A DNA stretch of 64,000 nt from Siniperca chuatsi (taxonomy: Eukaryota > Chordata > Actinopteri > Centrarchiformes > Sinipercidae): positions 6,462,333-6,526,332 of the forward strand of contig NC_058045.1 of assembly GCF_020085105.1 (NCBI RefSeq). Reading direction: 5' to 3'. Below are positions 10,654 to 61,900 of the stretch, one piece after another. How positions within the stretch are numbered: the stretch's first letter is position 1; each line of letters begins with the position of its first letter. Below the pieces are notes generated by a model. It worked only from the letters and a program-made list of their open reading frames with translations. It searched no databases and was not told where the DNA came from. The position numbers were made by a program, and so were the translations under genes.

Positions 10654-12230
10654 CTAGGGAACGAAGAAAGTCTTGAGTCATGACTCTCCTATGTTTTTTG
10701 TTGTCTCGCTTTTTGCTGACATAAACACACTGGCTTTTTAAAAATGTGTAACATTTTAATTATGAATAATCAGTGAATTTTCACGTTCCTATAAGAATTT
10801 AATTATTTCATTAACTTTACTATTATTAGTAGTAGTAGGTCTAATTGGTGGAAGAAATATTCAGATCCTTCGTTACAAGTAGAAGTCTGGACTTACATAA
10901 ATGTACATTAGTATTAGTAGAAAAATGTACTTCAAGTATCAGAAGTAAAAGTACTTGTAATGCAGAAAAGAATGGTTCCTATGGATTATTATTTCTGATG
11001 CTTCTGTGTGTAAGTAGCATTTATTGTTGTAGTTGGTCGAGGTGGTGATAATTTTAACTACTGCTGGGTATTTGTTAACAAATACTTTATAGGATGATAC
11101 CATGTTTTATGTCTAAAATTTGAATCTGCAAAGTAACTGGTAACTAAATAAATGTAGTGGAGTAAAATGTACAATATTTCTCTCTGAAATGCAGTAGGGT
11201 AGATGTATAAAGTGGCAGAAAATGGGAATACTCAAGCAAGCAAGTACCTCAAAATAATACTGAAGTACTCGAGTAAATGTACTGCTTACTTACTTTCCAT
11301 AAGTGATAGGTCTAGTAGTAGTAGTAATGCAGCATTAGTATGTTTCTTGTAGTGAAAATGTATAACATTTCTTAAAAATGTAATAGGCTCTGGCTCAGTG
11401 GTGGAAGAAGTACTCAAATCTTTTACTTAAGTAAAAGTAGCAAATACCACAGTGTGAAAATACTCATACAAGTAAAAGTCCTGCATTCAAAATCTTACTT
11501 AAATAAAAGTGCATTAGTATTAGCAGCAAAATATACGTAAAGTACCAAAAGTACTCATTATGCTGAATGACCCATTTCAGAATCAGATATATTATATTAC
11601 TGGATTATAATTAGCGATGTATTAATATGTAAATCACTTTAATATTGCAGCTGGTAAAGGTGGGGCTCATTTCAACTACTTTATATACTGCTGGGTGTTT
11701 TAACTTATAATATTATATCATAATGTATTAGTTGATTTATATTTTGTATTAATAATCTGAAAAGTAACTATTGTTGTGGTGGAGTAAAATGTACAATATT
11801 GGCTTCCAAAATGTAGTGGAGTTGAAGTATAAAGTAACATAAAATAGAAATACACAAGTAAAGTACAAGTATGTTGTATTTGTACAGTAACTGAGTAAAT
11901 GTACTTAGTTACTTCCCACCGCTGCTCTGGCTGCAGTCTACATGCATACAGGGAGACATTAATGTGAATTAGAGTACTGAAAGACATTTTCAGTACTTAC
12001 CCTTTACTTACCCTTTGTGACATTGTACAGAACAACGTTGCCTCTGTGGCTGAGAATACAGCTCTCCAGTGTGGGACAGTGCAGGTGGAAGCAGTTCACG
12101 TTTTCTTGAGTGGTGTCATAGTGAAATATCGCCAGATTACAGGAAACTAAGAGGCAAGACGATAATGTGGGACACGTGTATAGAGGATCAGTGGAGGCAT
12201 AATGTACCGTTACAAATGAGCGGAATAATG

Positions 12231-12275
<45 letters not shown>

Positions 12276-12552
12276 CCAGTATACAGACCAATATTTTTGT
12301 GTCTTTTACGCAGATTAAGAAGCATTACTCACAATTTCTCGTAAGGCAACAGGTGCGGCTGCATTTCAGCGCGCTCTCCTCCTGGTAATACTTCAAAAGC
12401 TGCGCTCCTCTCCTCTGAGACTCCTCGATGTCGATGAAAATCCCAGGAAAGCGTCGAATCCAGCAGTTCTTGTAGTAAGAGGTCGGTGAGCACCTCGACT
12501 CGGTGTGGCACACCAGACTCAAAACCGTCAGCAAACCCCATGTGACATTCAT
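9794..12552 (-). CDS. mansc4: mansc4: MANSC domain-containing protein 4
   Basis: Three exons (12552-12333, 12146-12012, 10653-9794) join in phase to exactly 1215 nt, encoding 404 residues and TGA. The protein starts with a signal peptide ([20 protein letters not shown]). A cysteine-rich MANSC domain follows, with [45 protein letters not shown] and NVVLYN blocks. Then comes a long Thr/Ser/Pro-rich mucin-like stalk from about residue 140, one membrane segment containing [20 protein letters not shown], and a basic tail ending YVLVRENT. This is type I topology; the function of the family is poorly known. Human MANSC4 is adjacent to MRPS35, which favours MANSC4 over MANSC1. The stalk makes the protein longer than human (about 340 aa). 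Confidence 0.9.
10844..11306. mobile_element. hAT-like MITE copy 1 in mansc4 intron 2
   Basis: This 463-bp element is made of the acttaagtaaaagta-type sequence common in percomorph introns. It is flanked by a perfect 8-bp duplication, taggtcta, at 10836-10843 and 11307-11314, the target-site size expected of hAT elements. Ends are diverged (ttggtggaagaa / ttactttcca). No coding capacity. Confidence 0.75.
11396..11924. mobile_element. hAT-like MITE copy 2 in mansc4 intron 2
   Basis: This 529-bp element starts cagtggtggaagaagtactc and ends with the inverted form acttcccaccgctg. It has a perfect 8-bp target duplication, ctctggct, at 11388-11395 and 11925-11932. It belongs to the same family as copy 1 and has no coding capacity. 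Confidence 0.85.
12012..12146 (-). CDS. mansc4: mansc4 exon 2 (second half of MANSC domain)
   Basis: The acceptor TTAG precedes 12146 and a GTAAGT donor follows 12012. It encodes [20 protein letters not shown] through [10 protein letters not shown] second GTAAGT lies 11 nt further on (see findings). Confidence 0.9.
12225..12274. repeat. (ATA)n microsatellite in mansc4 intron 1
   Basis: A nearly pure trinucleotide run fills about a quarter of the 186-bp first intron. Confidence 0.9.
12333..12552 (-). CDS. mansc4: mansc4 exon 1 (signal peptide and first half of MANSC domain)
   Basis: The ATG is at 12552-12550 and the donor GTGAGT follows 12333. It encodes the signal peptide and the N-terminal cysteines, ending CLTRN plus one base of a split Phe codon. 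Confidence 0.9.
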
Positions 12553-15040
12553 TGCGCGTAATGTAAATCAGACCATGTCAAAGTATAATCTCGACAAAGC
12601 ATCGACATATCTGGGAAGCTGATTACTTGGAGCTGACGAGCATGAAGTGGAGCCAGTGGTGTGGTTTTACTGGTGCCAGTGTCACAGCGACGCACCTGCG
12701 GGAGGTGGAGACCCAGCCGTGCGTAAGGTGTCCAGGCTGCACCACGGCAGCTACAGAGACGCTAATGAGCACTATAGGGGGCTACCTTTCACACTACTTT
12801 AGAAATTGTAATAATGAATACAATTTTAAAGAATACTCTAACAAATAACACAACAACGCTAGTATACTCATACAAGTCAGTCATATTAATAAGTGTGGGA
12901 ATATCATAAGAATATACAGGGATGGGACATAATAACAGAAACACCTTACAATATACAGTATGTAGGCTATAATGTAATCAGATATCTCTCAAACATCACT
13001 GCAAGAAATATAATCTATGTGAAGATGATCACATCACGCAGTCTTCCTCAGCAGACATGACAATGTACATGTTCAAACTTCCATTTTTTTTCTGACCACT
13101 TTAAAAACTTCTTGTACATGTTGACAAAAAACACTTGCTGTTTCCAAGGTCACAAATAAACTTTTCATCTCAATCTTGTTGTAAAGTTTATGTTCAGTAC
13201 CTGCATTTGGCTCATCCCAGTGGCATTTTTGGAGCTACATTTTGTGGTGTTGTTAAATTGGAATACAGGAAGGTGTTCCTGTTATTTTGTCTACCCCTGC
13301 GTGTGTGTATGGGAGCATTTTGTGCAATTTATTAAGTGCCAGAAACCAGTTTTGTTGTTTAGACTTTCAGTCTTACCAAAATCTTATTTAAAATTCTGGA
13401 CTGTTGACCTTTTGTAAACATGTAGGACAACATCTAACTCAATCATTATTTATACTCCTGTTGATGGGGTTTGGATGAATCTCCACAGTGCAGGTATTAC
13501 TTCACCACATAGCATTCACTGTAAAGTAAACCTTGCTCTTGTTTTAGCAGGAACTTGGCGGACAATTCCAGTAACCTCTGTTCTCTTTGTGAAAAAACAA
13601 GCCATCTGTTTTTGGCGAGGTCAGACATCTGAGAGTGGATTGCCGTAATTGTAGCAATCTGCCTGGATTCTTTCAAATGGGATTATCAGAATAAGCCTTT
13701 TGCTACCTGGTTTTAGATTTGCTGCACCTGTTAGGCTGTTTCATCTTGTCTGTCCATCACAGTACACAACGCCATGCTCTCACTTTACATCTGGGAGTTA
13801 GAAGTAACCTTTTTGGATAAAGAGTTTATGGAGTGCAGGGCTTATAGGCTACAATTTAAGGGTAAACTATTCTGTAGATATGGTTTGAAATCAATAGTAC
13901 TCCTACTCAAATTGAGAGGCTACCATTACATTTAATCAGCCTTAGCTGACACACACAAAAAAACATTTGTTTGGTGTCAGATTCCATGTCAAACTCTTCA
14001 AAATGGATATTCTCTCATTTTATTACCTAAAAGGTTATACAATATGTTAATAAGTCTTTGCTGTATCTAAGGCAGCTCTACAGATAAGACAAACATCCTG
14101 GCAGACTGATGTGGGTATAGTGACTCAGAGAAGCAGCTAATCAGACTGACCAGTAAAGTTGGATTTTTTTCCATAGCAGTGGGAACTTTCCACCAAAACG
14201 TATTCTTTGGTTTGGAACAGACACTGGTGAATTATGTGGGAACTGGCATTTACAGGTAGTGGCCTCCAAGGAAGAGCGTGGTTTTTATGTATGTTAAACT
14301 GAAATAACCAGCCTGATTATCAGAGCATTAAACCAAGTCTAAAAGTTTCACCATCTTAAACTGCTAAATTGATGTGGATAGGAAACGTGTAGTGATGTCG
14401 CAACACCACCAGATGGCAATGGTCACTTACATTAAACAATAGCTGTGTCCCAATTCCATACTACACACTAATTACTCACTTATGTCAATATTTTTGCATT
14501 CACAATTAACAATGAACTTTTGTACCAATATTAAAATAATACAAAATGTGCATAGATGGACTTTTTTTTTTTTCATTGTAAATGGCATATCTTTGGCATA
14601 TCAATACTGAAAATAATTGTAGGTTGCAGCTCTTACCTTTTTGTTTTCTGATGTCTTCCTGGAGCTGTATCACCACTGTTCGCAATTAGTTTTAATTTTT
14701 TGCATCTGCAAGCAGTTCCTCCATTTCCTTGTGCATTGCATTGTGGGACAATAGTGCCCCTCAACAGCACACTCAAAAATCAAGCAGATTTAGTATGCGT
14801 ACTGAAATCTTTGAATATATTTACTTTTGTCACCTCTGTGAAGCACAACATACTGAAAAAACCTGCTTATAAATAGTATGTAGTATGAAATTAGGACAGA
14901 GCTAACATGATCCAATTTATCTGATTTCCCCACTGTGAAATTGATACCAGAAATACTTTTCTACAAGCTGTATTTCAAACTGCCTCCTTATGTGTTTGCC
15001 ACCTATCATCTCAGAGGTGGCCTGTAATCTAAAAACATTT
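12553..15040. other. intergenic, mansc4 5' flank to tead4 3' end
   Basis: AT-rich sequence with no recognised exon. The only identified element is the inverted-repeat MITE at about 14440-14904. The region just above 12552 should contain the mansc4 promoter, but no TATA or CpG-island signal was evident. Confidence 0.5.
14440..14904. mobile_element. non-autonomous DNA transposon with terminal inverted repeats
   Basis: The left end agctgtgtcccaattccata is matched in inverted form by the right end tatgaaattaggacagagct, about 26-30 bp of imperfect terminal inverted repeat. There is no coding capacity. The target duplication is unclear. Confidence 0.65.
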
Positions 15041-15055
15041 TAAAAAATGCATACA

Positions 15056-15086
15056 TTTATTTATTTTATTTTTTATTTAATTTATT
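15056..15086 (-). terminator. tead4: candidate tead4 poly(A) signal cluster
   Basis: Four AATAAA hexamers on the minus strand (tttatt on plus at 15056, 15065, 15072 and 15081) lie about 1.05 kb past the tead4 stop. Which one is used cannot be told from sequence. Confidence 0.4.
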
Positions 15087-16139
15087 ATATCTAGCCATGG
15101 TTAACTATAACCTCCTTAATATAACCTGAAGATGTGCCAAGATGTTATTAAGATGCATGATCGGTAACTGTAATGGTGCCAGTTCCAGTGTGATCCATCA
15201 TATAGGACAAAACCCTACACACGATGTATATACCATTATGTGTACGTCACATATTACAGTCAACTGCACGTACAGAATGCAAAAAACTCAGCAACAGAGG
15301 AGTTCTGTATTTTCATCTGACACTTCAGGGCAAGTTACAGTTACAGACAGCCTCTGTAATTAGCTTACAGATCTAAATCTGGTTCAAGTTAGCAGTGTTT
15401 TTATGTGCCTTTTGTTGTAGTCAGATCATTTTTAATCAAAAACAGTAAGACAATACAAGAAACATTTAACATTAAACATCAAACAAAGTGAATACAATAG
15501 CTCTTTTAAAATCATTTTAGCCTTGTATCTTCATAACTCTGTTTAGAGGAGATGATGTGGCACTGTACATAATTACTCAAATAACACAAAAGATTGGCAT
15601 CAAAAACTGTGATATTTTATGGATGTGCAAATGAGGGATTCTCAGTCTACTTTTATTATTTCCCCCCATTGTTATTTATATTTAAGTCACTAGGTGGCAC
15701 CCTGAGGCAGCCAAACTCCCCTGTAGCAAACATCCCCTGCACATGCATGTGTGTAAAAGAATCTAAAATCAAAAACAAGCGCTAGTAAAATGAGATGAAA
15801 AACACCATCAATGACAACTTTCTCATGCAGGTCTTGTTGGCTAGGTTTGGCTCCTTTAGAGACCACAGTGTATCATGGTCCTCTTTTTTTTTTTTCTCTC
15901 TCTCTCGCCACTTTTCACACAAAGCCTGTTTCAGCTTCCACAATCCCAAATCCATCTCCTCCTCAGCAGTAGTAATGTTCCTGGGCATGCTGACAAAACA
16001 AGTGTTTCTCTGGGCTCCTGACCGAGTTGTATGGTTTCAGCTTTAAGCTTACGGAGGAAGTAGTCCATTGTTTAGTGTTGTTGCTCACTGAGGTGCTACA
16101 ATGGGTCTAGAGCAGGTAAGTTCCAATTGTGTGACTGTG

Positions 16140-54676
<38,537 letters not shown>

Positions 54677-54677
<1 letters not shown>

Positions 54678-54760
54678 TGTTGAGACTCTATTAGCAGTCT
54701 GGCAGGCAGACAGGTGGAGCCATATTATATTTTTTTAAATGAATAGTGACTCTGTAAGGA
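54677..54760 (-). other. tead4: probable tead4 non-coding exon 1 (3' end at 54677)
   Basis: A strong donor CAACAG|GTAAGC lies at 54677 on the minus strand. Joined to 44351 it gives a frame with an upstream TAA and no ATG, consistent with a leader exon. The transcription start is not visible, so the outer boundary is arbitrary. Confidence 0.4.
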
Positions 54761-54998
54761 TTTTCTTTTTTTTTCCCCCCCTTTGTTTTCTGCTGCCTCG
54801 TCTCCTTCCTGAAGCCGTTTGTTTGAAGCGAGAGGAGGGCAGGAATTTCAGGAATTAGCCGTGGTATGACATGAAGCCTGGAAAAAGCCAGAGAAAAAGA
54901 CCAAGGGAGACAAGGAGGGGAGGAGAGGTGAGAGGAGGGACGCAGGTCTGACCGGTCAACACGTAATGACGAAGGGGAGGAGAGGAGGAGGGCTCCAA

Positions 54999-55027
54999 TA
55001 AGGAAAGGAAAGGAAAGGAAAGGAAAG
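54999..55027. repeat. (GGAAA)n pentanucleotide repeat
   Basis: About five pure units lie in the presumed tead4 5' flank. Confidence 0.9.
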
Positions 55028-55054
55028 GGTGGTGAGAGTGCAACGGAAAAATAC

Positions 55055-55060
55055 AAATAC

Positions 55061-55094
<34 letters not shown>

Positions 55095-55097
55095 TGT
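55055..55097 (+). mobile_element. A28 tract flanked by a 9-bp direct repeat
   Basis: The tract 55064-55091 is flanked by aaatactgt at 55055-55063 and, overlapping its end, 55089-55097. This is what a poly(A)-only retroposition would leave. Confidence 0.55.
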
Positions 55098-56299
55098 AAA
55101 AGCCTGGGGAAACTGTCACTGTCTTTAGGAGGAGGAACAAACAAACATGGCAACATGATTATAAGAAAGCGCTCAACTTCTTTATAATGACTTATAATGA
55201 TTGTACACAACAGCATATGTGGCATATATGGCCAGGAGGTTATACTGTATACTGAGTAAAAGCCAAAATTAGTATGACTTGTAATCTTTTTTTCTTGTGG
55301 GAATAAAGTGTATTCTACTTTATCTTGCTTTGAAATGAACAACTACCCTACTTTGGCCCAGATGAGAACTTATTTCGGCACTAAATGTGCAAGATGTAGG
55401 CTATAGGGTCTACTTTTTGATTGTTATTAAAAATCAGTATTGGACTAAAGGCTTTGTAGCCTTATGAACAATAAGTGGAGTTCATATTTTATCCACCTTT
55501 CTTTGTTTATTCCACCTTAGCCCAGCTGATAATGCCGGCTTTAACTCTGATGTTGATTATGTTACAGCAGAACATTTAATATTAGTTTTTTTTTCTCCCA
55601 GGCTTCATGTCATAATATTAATTTGTTTATTCCCTACACCACCTGATATTACATACGGTAGAATGTAATTAAATTACTTTTTGTACCCTTGTAATAGGTA
55701 AAGAGAAGATATAATATATTTCTTTAAAACTAAATATAAGTTTGATGAAATTAAGATTTTTAAAAACAGTCTTTTATTCAGTCCCAGTTTTCACCTGTCC
55801 TTTGCTTATATTCTCATATGAGCAAACAAAAGCAATAACAGTGTTGGACTTGGGCATGTTGTGCAAGTCATTAAAAGCCTGGAGGCCTAATTATCTGAGA
55901 TGTGATTCTGAACTTTGGAGTCTGAGGCAACACATGCAGGATGACATGAACTGGGTAACAGAGTCCTCCAGTGGATATTGTGGGTATGACATAGTGCTGG
56001 TTCACTGGCAAGACCCACTTCAGAGAGTGACACCACACACTGTAACACTTTTCTACTGGTAATGTGACCTGGAATTTCACCAGGCTATAGTTATGAATTG
56101 AATAATGAATCACCTTTGTTTTAAAAAGTAAGCAGCGTGTGCCAGTATACCACATTTATCCCACTAAAAGTTGCTTTTTACACTCACCAGTTGTTGCGAT
56201 TAGCAGTTGTGCTCAGCTGGAGATGCTGGCCTGTTCAGGAACAACCACTGTGCTAAAATAAATTAATCTGGTTGCTATCAGCAGGGCTGGACAGTACAG

Positions 56300-56750
56300 G
56301 ACGGTCTACTCCATGCATATTCACTGCTGCGCCACACTCTTTCCATTTCTTAATGACTGATTTAAGTGAACTCTGCTGTTTAGTGACATGGAAATGTTGT
56401 TGTCTCCATCCCCTGACTTGTGTTGTTCAGCCATCTTTTCGCTGAGTTCCTTTGTCTTCATGGTGCAGGTTTTGCAACAATACTCACCAAAAGTTGTATT
56501 TTTGCAGATACAGGTGTAATTGTACTACAGTCAATTAAAACCCCTTTACTACACACAGGGGATCGCCATTAAACTAATTACGTGTCTTCTAAAACCAAAT
56601 GGCTGCACCAGGGATGATTTAGGTGTGTCATATTAAAGGGGTGAGTACTTATGCAAACATGTATTTTGTATTTGTAATTAATTTGTAAGTAAACGATGTA
56701 CTCACACATTATTTTAAATTTCTATGTAAGGAAACTTTATTACATTTTCC
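56300..56750 (-). repeat. teleost interspersed repeat ('ggggtgagtacttatgcaa')
   Basis: The words ccatttcttaatgactgatt, ccatcccctgacttgtgttg, aattacgtgtcttctaaaac and aggggtgagtacttatgcaa follow the order of a repeat widely found in ray-finned fish. Orientation is assigned arbitrarily. Confidence 0.5.
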
Positions 56751-57987
56751 CCCCTAAAAGAGGGAACAGGATGCGGGCACAGCGCCCCCTGGAGCTGGAG
56801 GGGACTCAAGTGTCTTGCTCAAGGAACACATAAAGGGTCACGCCACTGATTTTACATGTCAAAGTCAACTTACTAGTCACAGAGAGTACTGCTCAGTCTG
56901 TGGCTCAGGAGGAGCAATTATTCCTAATTATTAATTAGTTGACATGACTTCAGTAATCTTGTTGTCTCAGGCTTACAGACTACAATTTCTAGGCCTTAAT
57001 AAAAGACCCCATTGAGATTCTTTTGAATAGCATTATGGGAAGCGTAGGAGCCAGTGTTTTTGGAGCTTGACTCAGCCTAGGGACAAAACTATATCATATT
57101 TAGGCCTCTGCTGCATCACTTTTGACCAGTCTTTTTCATCAGATCAGTCTCTTGTCAGTCCCCTAACTTTATGGAAGTACAATACGTACCAAATTGCTAG
57201 AATGCCCCTTTAAGCAGAGGAGAACCATCAAGCTGCAGACAACAGTTTAAACTAAACTCTTACCAATTTATTACCCTGACTACTTGACCATCTCCCACAT
57301 AACCTAAAGTCTAAAACTACTTGGTTAAAATTGCAGTAATTCTCTGCTCTTGCTGAGTCATCCAGTTTCTACAATCAAAAAGCTTCTTTACACCCATACC
57401 CCATACACTATATTAGCTTAATGCAGTGGTTCATAAAAGTGGGGGGGCGGGCAGGCTATCTTGCTAACCTGAATCTTTTGTTTACTTCAATCCTCTGAAC
57501 TGTTAATGATACAAATGAAATCCACTTTTGCTGGGAAATTAACTTTTTCAGCTTCTGAAGGGGAACACTGACTTAATGTGTCATGAAATTGTAAAATTCA
57601 AAGTGATTCAGTAAAGCGAGACTGTGTAACTTACACATCCTTCCACTTTCATATGAAAAGTGGAATTCATAAGCAATCAAACACACCCTTGTTCAATTCA
57701 GTACACTCAGAGGTTTTGCTGCTGCGGCCTCACTTGGTCTGGTTTTACCAGTAGCTCATGGTTGTAATTATAGTAGTAGTTACTAATGTTAGAAAACATT
57801 ACTAACTGACAGTTAGTAATGTCAGTTCACGATGATAAAACAAGATGTAAACACAATGTAGCTCACCAGCAATGGCAGAAGTTACATGGCCTCACTTTAA
57901 ATCCATGTTACAAGTTGACAAAATACAGAAATATACAATATTGTATGAACAAATGAGTCATTTGTCTAATTCAAAAATTCAAATCAT

Positions 57988-57993
57988 TTTATT
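57988..57993 (-). terminator. candidate DENND2 poly(A) signal
   Basis: A minus-strand AATAAA lies 918 nt past the stop. Choice among possible signals cannot be settled from sequence. Confidence 0.3.
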
Positions 57994-58910
57994 TATAAAG
58001 TTTCATTGCATTCTCAATTAAGTTTAAGGCAAACATAGTTGCTTTTGTGAAACACATTGATACTGATTGGCCTAAGATACACATCTTCCTTCAACATCGA
58101 GTCTATCCAAACCCTATACTCAAACGCAAGTGAGAGATGTATTTGCATTGATTTCTTTTTGGTGCTCATTCCTTTTCCAATAAAAGTTAACTTACTTAAA
58201 ACAGTGGGACATTTACCCAGCAACCCAAAGTGATCTACAAACAGTCTGGACTAGACTCTGTTAAATAAAGCCTATTACAAACTACAGGAGATTTCTTTGC
58301 ACTGATTTGAAGGAAATAAAAAAAAGAGATTAAGTTTATCTAAAAAGAATATAAATTAACTTAAAAGCCTCCTGTTGATGAAGAAGTTGTACTATTTGTA
58401 TTTATAAAAGCTTCTATAGAAAATACATGGATTGCATAGGAAAGTACTGTACACAATGGGACTGTCAGTGACGCTCCCTCTTACAGGTTTAAGTCAGTGA
58501 CCGGAAAAGGGAGGACACTGTTCCTAAAAACATTTACACTGTGCTGTGCTATACAGTAATACACTGCAGGGATTGATTGTAATCGGTAAAACAACAAAAC
58601 CTGGGGAAAAGTCTAACGAGACACTGTTAGACATTGCTTTATCGTGTTGGAGGGGTGTTTTGGTCCAAGCTGAGTAAACCCTTCACAACACTAATGGAAT
58701 GACTGGCTAATGAAGCTAGGAACTAAACCCTAACTTTCCCCAGATTCCCTCATGTTCACAAACTATGAGTCTAATTCACTTCAAGAGTCTTCCTTGACAC
58801 ATCTCCATCTCTACGTTCTCCACGTCCAAGGAGCACGTCTTCCTCTTTTTTACTGCACACCGCTTCATGCTTTATCCTACTTTCACAGATGACATCCATG
58901 ATTCCAAGCA

Positions 58911-58942
58911 TCATTTCTTGGAAAGGAATTTCATCTTGTTTC
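58911..58942 (-). CDS. DENND2-family terminal exon
   Basis: The acceptor TTTGTCAG precedes 58942. It encodes NKMKFLSKK and TGA at 58913-58911, the conserved family C-terminus. A longer open frame through this region is out of phase and is not the gene. Confidence 0.93.
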
Positions 58943-61900
58943 CTGACAAAAAGCAACAGATGTGAATCAAATTAAAAGGAAACATGCAAAATGAACCTAC
59001 AAAGATTGGCTCATTCATGGCTGTGTGGCTAGTAATGTCCAATCATATTCATGCAGGTGTACAGCGTGGACATTATAACCTGCCACCTATCACTGTTACT
59101 CTATATAACAGTGTATAACCTATAACCTATCTACTATATAACCAATTGCTATAAATGGTAAATTCTTTGACCTAAGTGGCTCTGACTGAACTAGCAGTTT
59201 TTATAGTCGATTAACGTATTGATCGATTGATTGAGTCTAAACATTAAATCTCACCTAGACCCTTGAGGAATTTGTTGACTCCTCGTTGCTCACTCCCAGG
59301 CAGCGAGTCCAGATACTCTTGTGCTCTCACCTCAAATAGACCTGGAAATAAAAGAACAAGTCAAATACTTCAAGACAAAGAACAATAAAATCCATTAGTT
59401 TATGAGTGTAACATTTCTTCAAGCTTTATGGGAAAACTTAAACAAAAGTAACTGTTCTCTAGAAAAAAGATCACAGTTGCTTAGCAAAAATACTAATTTA
59501 AATTCAGTAGAACTTAAATACGGGCAAAAAAGACACAAAAAAATCATTTTTTTCATATGCACATACTGTATTTATGGCTGTTCAACCAGTATTTCTGCTT
59601 TAATGGTTATAAACTGTACTGTAACACTACTGCAAGTAATCACATCTCAGTACCTCTGAGGCCTTGCCTGCGCTGATCCCTCTCCTGGATGAAGCCAGTG
59701 AACATCTGGGTCTCCATGAACACCTCCAAGAACCTCCTCAAGCTCTTGGATGTGACTGCTTTGCGAAAGGCCTCGCGCTGAAAAGACGAGGAGGAGGAAG
59801 AAGAGGGGCTGGGCAAGGTGGGGGAGGAGACAGACTCATCCTCTCGCTCCGCTCCACCCATGAAGAGGGAGTAGTGACCCACCATCTCCACGAAGAAACG
59901 CACAAAGGCCTCTGACACCACCGTGCTAAGGGAGTTGGAGTCTGTGGGGAGTGAAGAAATAAAATAGAAAAGATTAAACCACAGGATATTTACCAATACA
60001 TCCAGTATCTGCAAAAGATTGATCAAAACCAATGACTCAGTGTAGGATAATAAACTCCCTACTTATTGGAAATTCCCAGACACTCCCCATCTCATACATC
60101 CCACTTTTTACACATTACATATTTATTTAGACTAAAAGCCTTACTCTCAAGCCAAATCAAATGACATTGTTCTGCACTGTCATATATTACTGCCTCACCT
60201 AGACCAGGTCTTTAAGACAGCTGAAACAACTAAAAAAGGCATGGTATCAAAATTCTATGACAATTGATCCTACAGTGGGCCTGCTCTAATGTTCTGAAAA
60301 ATGTATTTCTTGAAAAGAGTGGGAACCATACTGTAGACCATTCCTTACTCTTTCATCATTTTACAGCTCTGTCTTTAGTATATTTAGTATTTCCAATAAA
60401 AACATAAATATACTGTATAAATAAAGTACAACTTAACAGAGAAACTAATGTAATAAGTGTGCTGAGTCACCATTGGGCAGATCTCCTTTCTCACAGGCCA
60501 GCTCCCTTCTCTTGTCCAGCACATGCTCGAGAGCCGCCTGCAGCTTGTGGGGAAGAATGGAGTCCTCATCATCCAGCTGCGGAGGGAAAGACACAGATGT
60601 AAATGCAGTCAACATACTGCAGTGAATTAACATTCATGTCATTCACATAACATCTGGCAGAGTCACTACATGTGTAATGAAGTTAATGTGTGACTCCATG
60701 TGGCAGATTTTCACTGTTTTCCTTATGTTTCTATGGTTTCTACCTGTCGTAGGAAGCGACTGTTGCAGAGGTCAACAACCAGGACCTGAGCGAAGAGCAG
60801 AAGGAGAGTGGTGTCATTTCCTGGAGCTAATGTTTAGTGGAGGAAAGGCCCAGAGTCAAGGGCACCACAGTCGGTACTTCACAAACAAAAAACTAATCTT
60901 ACCTCTTCTATGGGCAGCTCTTTGAGTCGAGGCAGAGAGCTGGAGAGGAGGCCGACTATAAAGGGGGTAGGGGTGCAGACAATATCCAACATGGAGGGTG
61001 GGAGCACAGGGATGTACGTATGCTGCCAGGTGAAGGGGTAAAGTAGTGCCACCACTGCATGACAACACTGAGACAATGTGCTGCAGAAAGAGAGAAAGAA
61101 AAAGGTTGATGCTCATAAAACAATGACAACTAGTTGACAACTATTTTTGGATGGGATAATACAGTGTGGTAAGCCTTCAAAAAACTGCATATTACACTTC
61201 AAAAGGGAATATCCACCTTCAGTGGATACTGTAATAATGAACATTATTATTAAACCAATCTCACCACAAGGTCCATTTAGTAGCTATTCTGAAGCATCAT
61301 TAATCGAAAGCTCTTTCTCTTTTAATCTCAACAATATTATTGTTATTATTATTTATTTTCTTTGTCGTATTATGTTATCTCATACCTCTGTATTATTACA
61401 TAACATACCTCTACCTGTGACAATATATAGATTTAATGTACAGTTAATTCTGTTTTAATATGCAAGCACAATACAGCACCTTGCTGTACAGCACATAACA
61501 TTATGTACTCACCTTGCACTACTAATAAACTGAGTACTAAGTAATATACTGGGCATTATTAGTTACCTCTGCCTCAGTTAGTTCCTACATTTCCCCTTTC
61601 TACAACAACCCCTAGAAAACAGAGGTGAACATGTACAGCAGGTCAAGAGAGTGATAGTGATACACAATAAAAAGTAGCTCTTGCTCTCTGATTCAGTGGC
61701 ACTGGACTAAGAGATGTAAAGTTCAACTTAATATCTCAATGTTATTCACATAAATAGTAAAATATGCCACAAAAGCCCTCCAAAAAGCAACGAATATTCC
61801 TAAAAGCTTTTTCTCATGACTGGAGTTTTCTTTTAATAGTCTAAAATACAAGTCTAGTTTCGACCACAAGATGGTGCTAATCAACTCCTCAAGAAAATAA

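Larger units (their letters stand above)
54761..58250. other. intergenic: tead4 5' flank to DENND2 3' end
   Basis: The tead4 promoter should lie in about 54700-55100, where sequence is GC-richer and purine-rich on plus. Apart from the poly(A) insertion, the pentanucleotide repeat and the repeat at 56300-56750, nothing was recognised. Confidence 0.5.

Noticed and set aside
55742..56062. 106-codon open frame in the intergenic region
   Set aside because: No start context, splice signals or recognisable motif; composition typical of chance.
58771..58956. 61-codon frame (RKQDEIPFQEMMLGIMDV) at the DENND2 3' end
   Set aside because: It is out of phase. The correct frame after the acceptor gives NKMKFLSKK and a stop, matching the family C-terminus.
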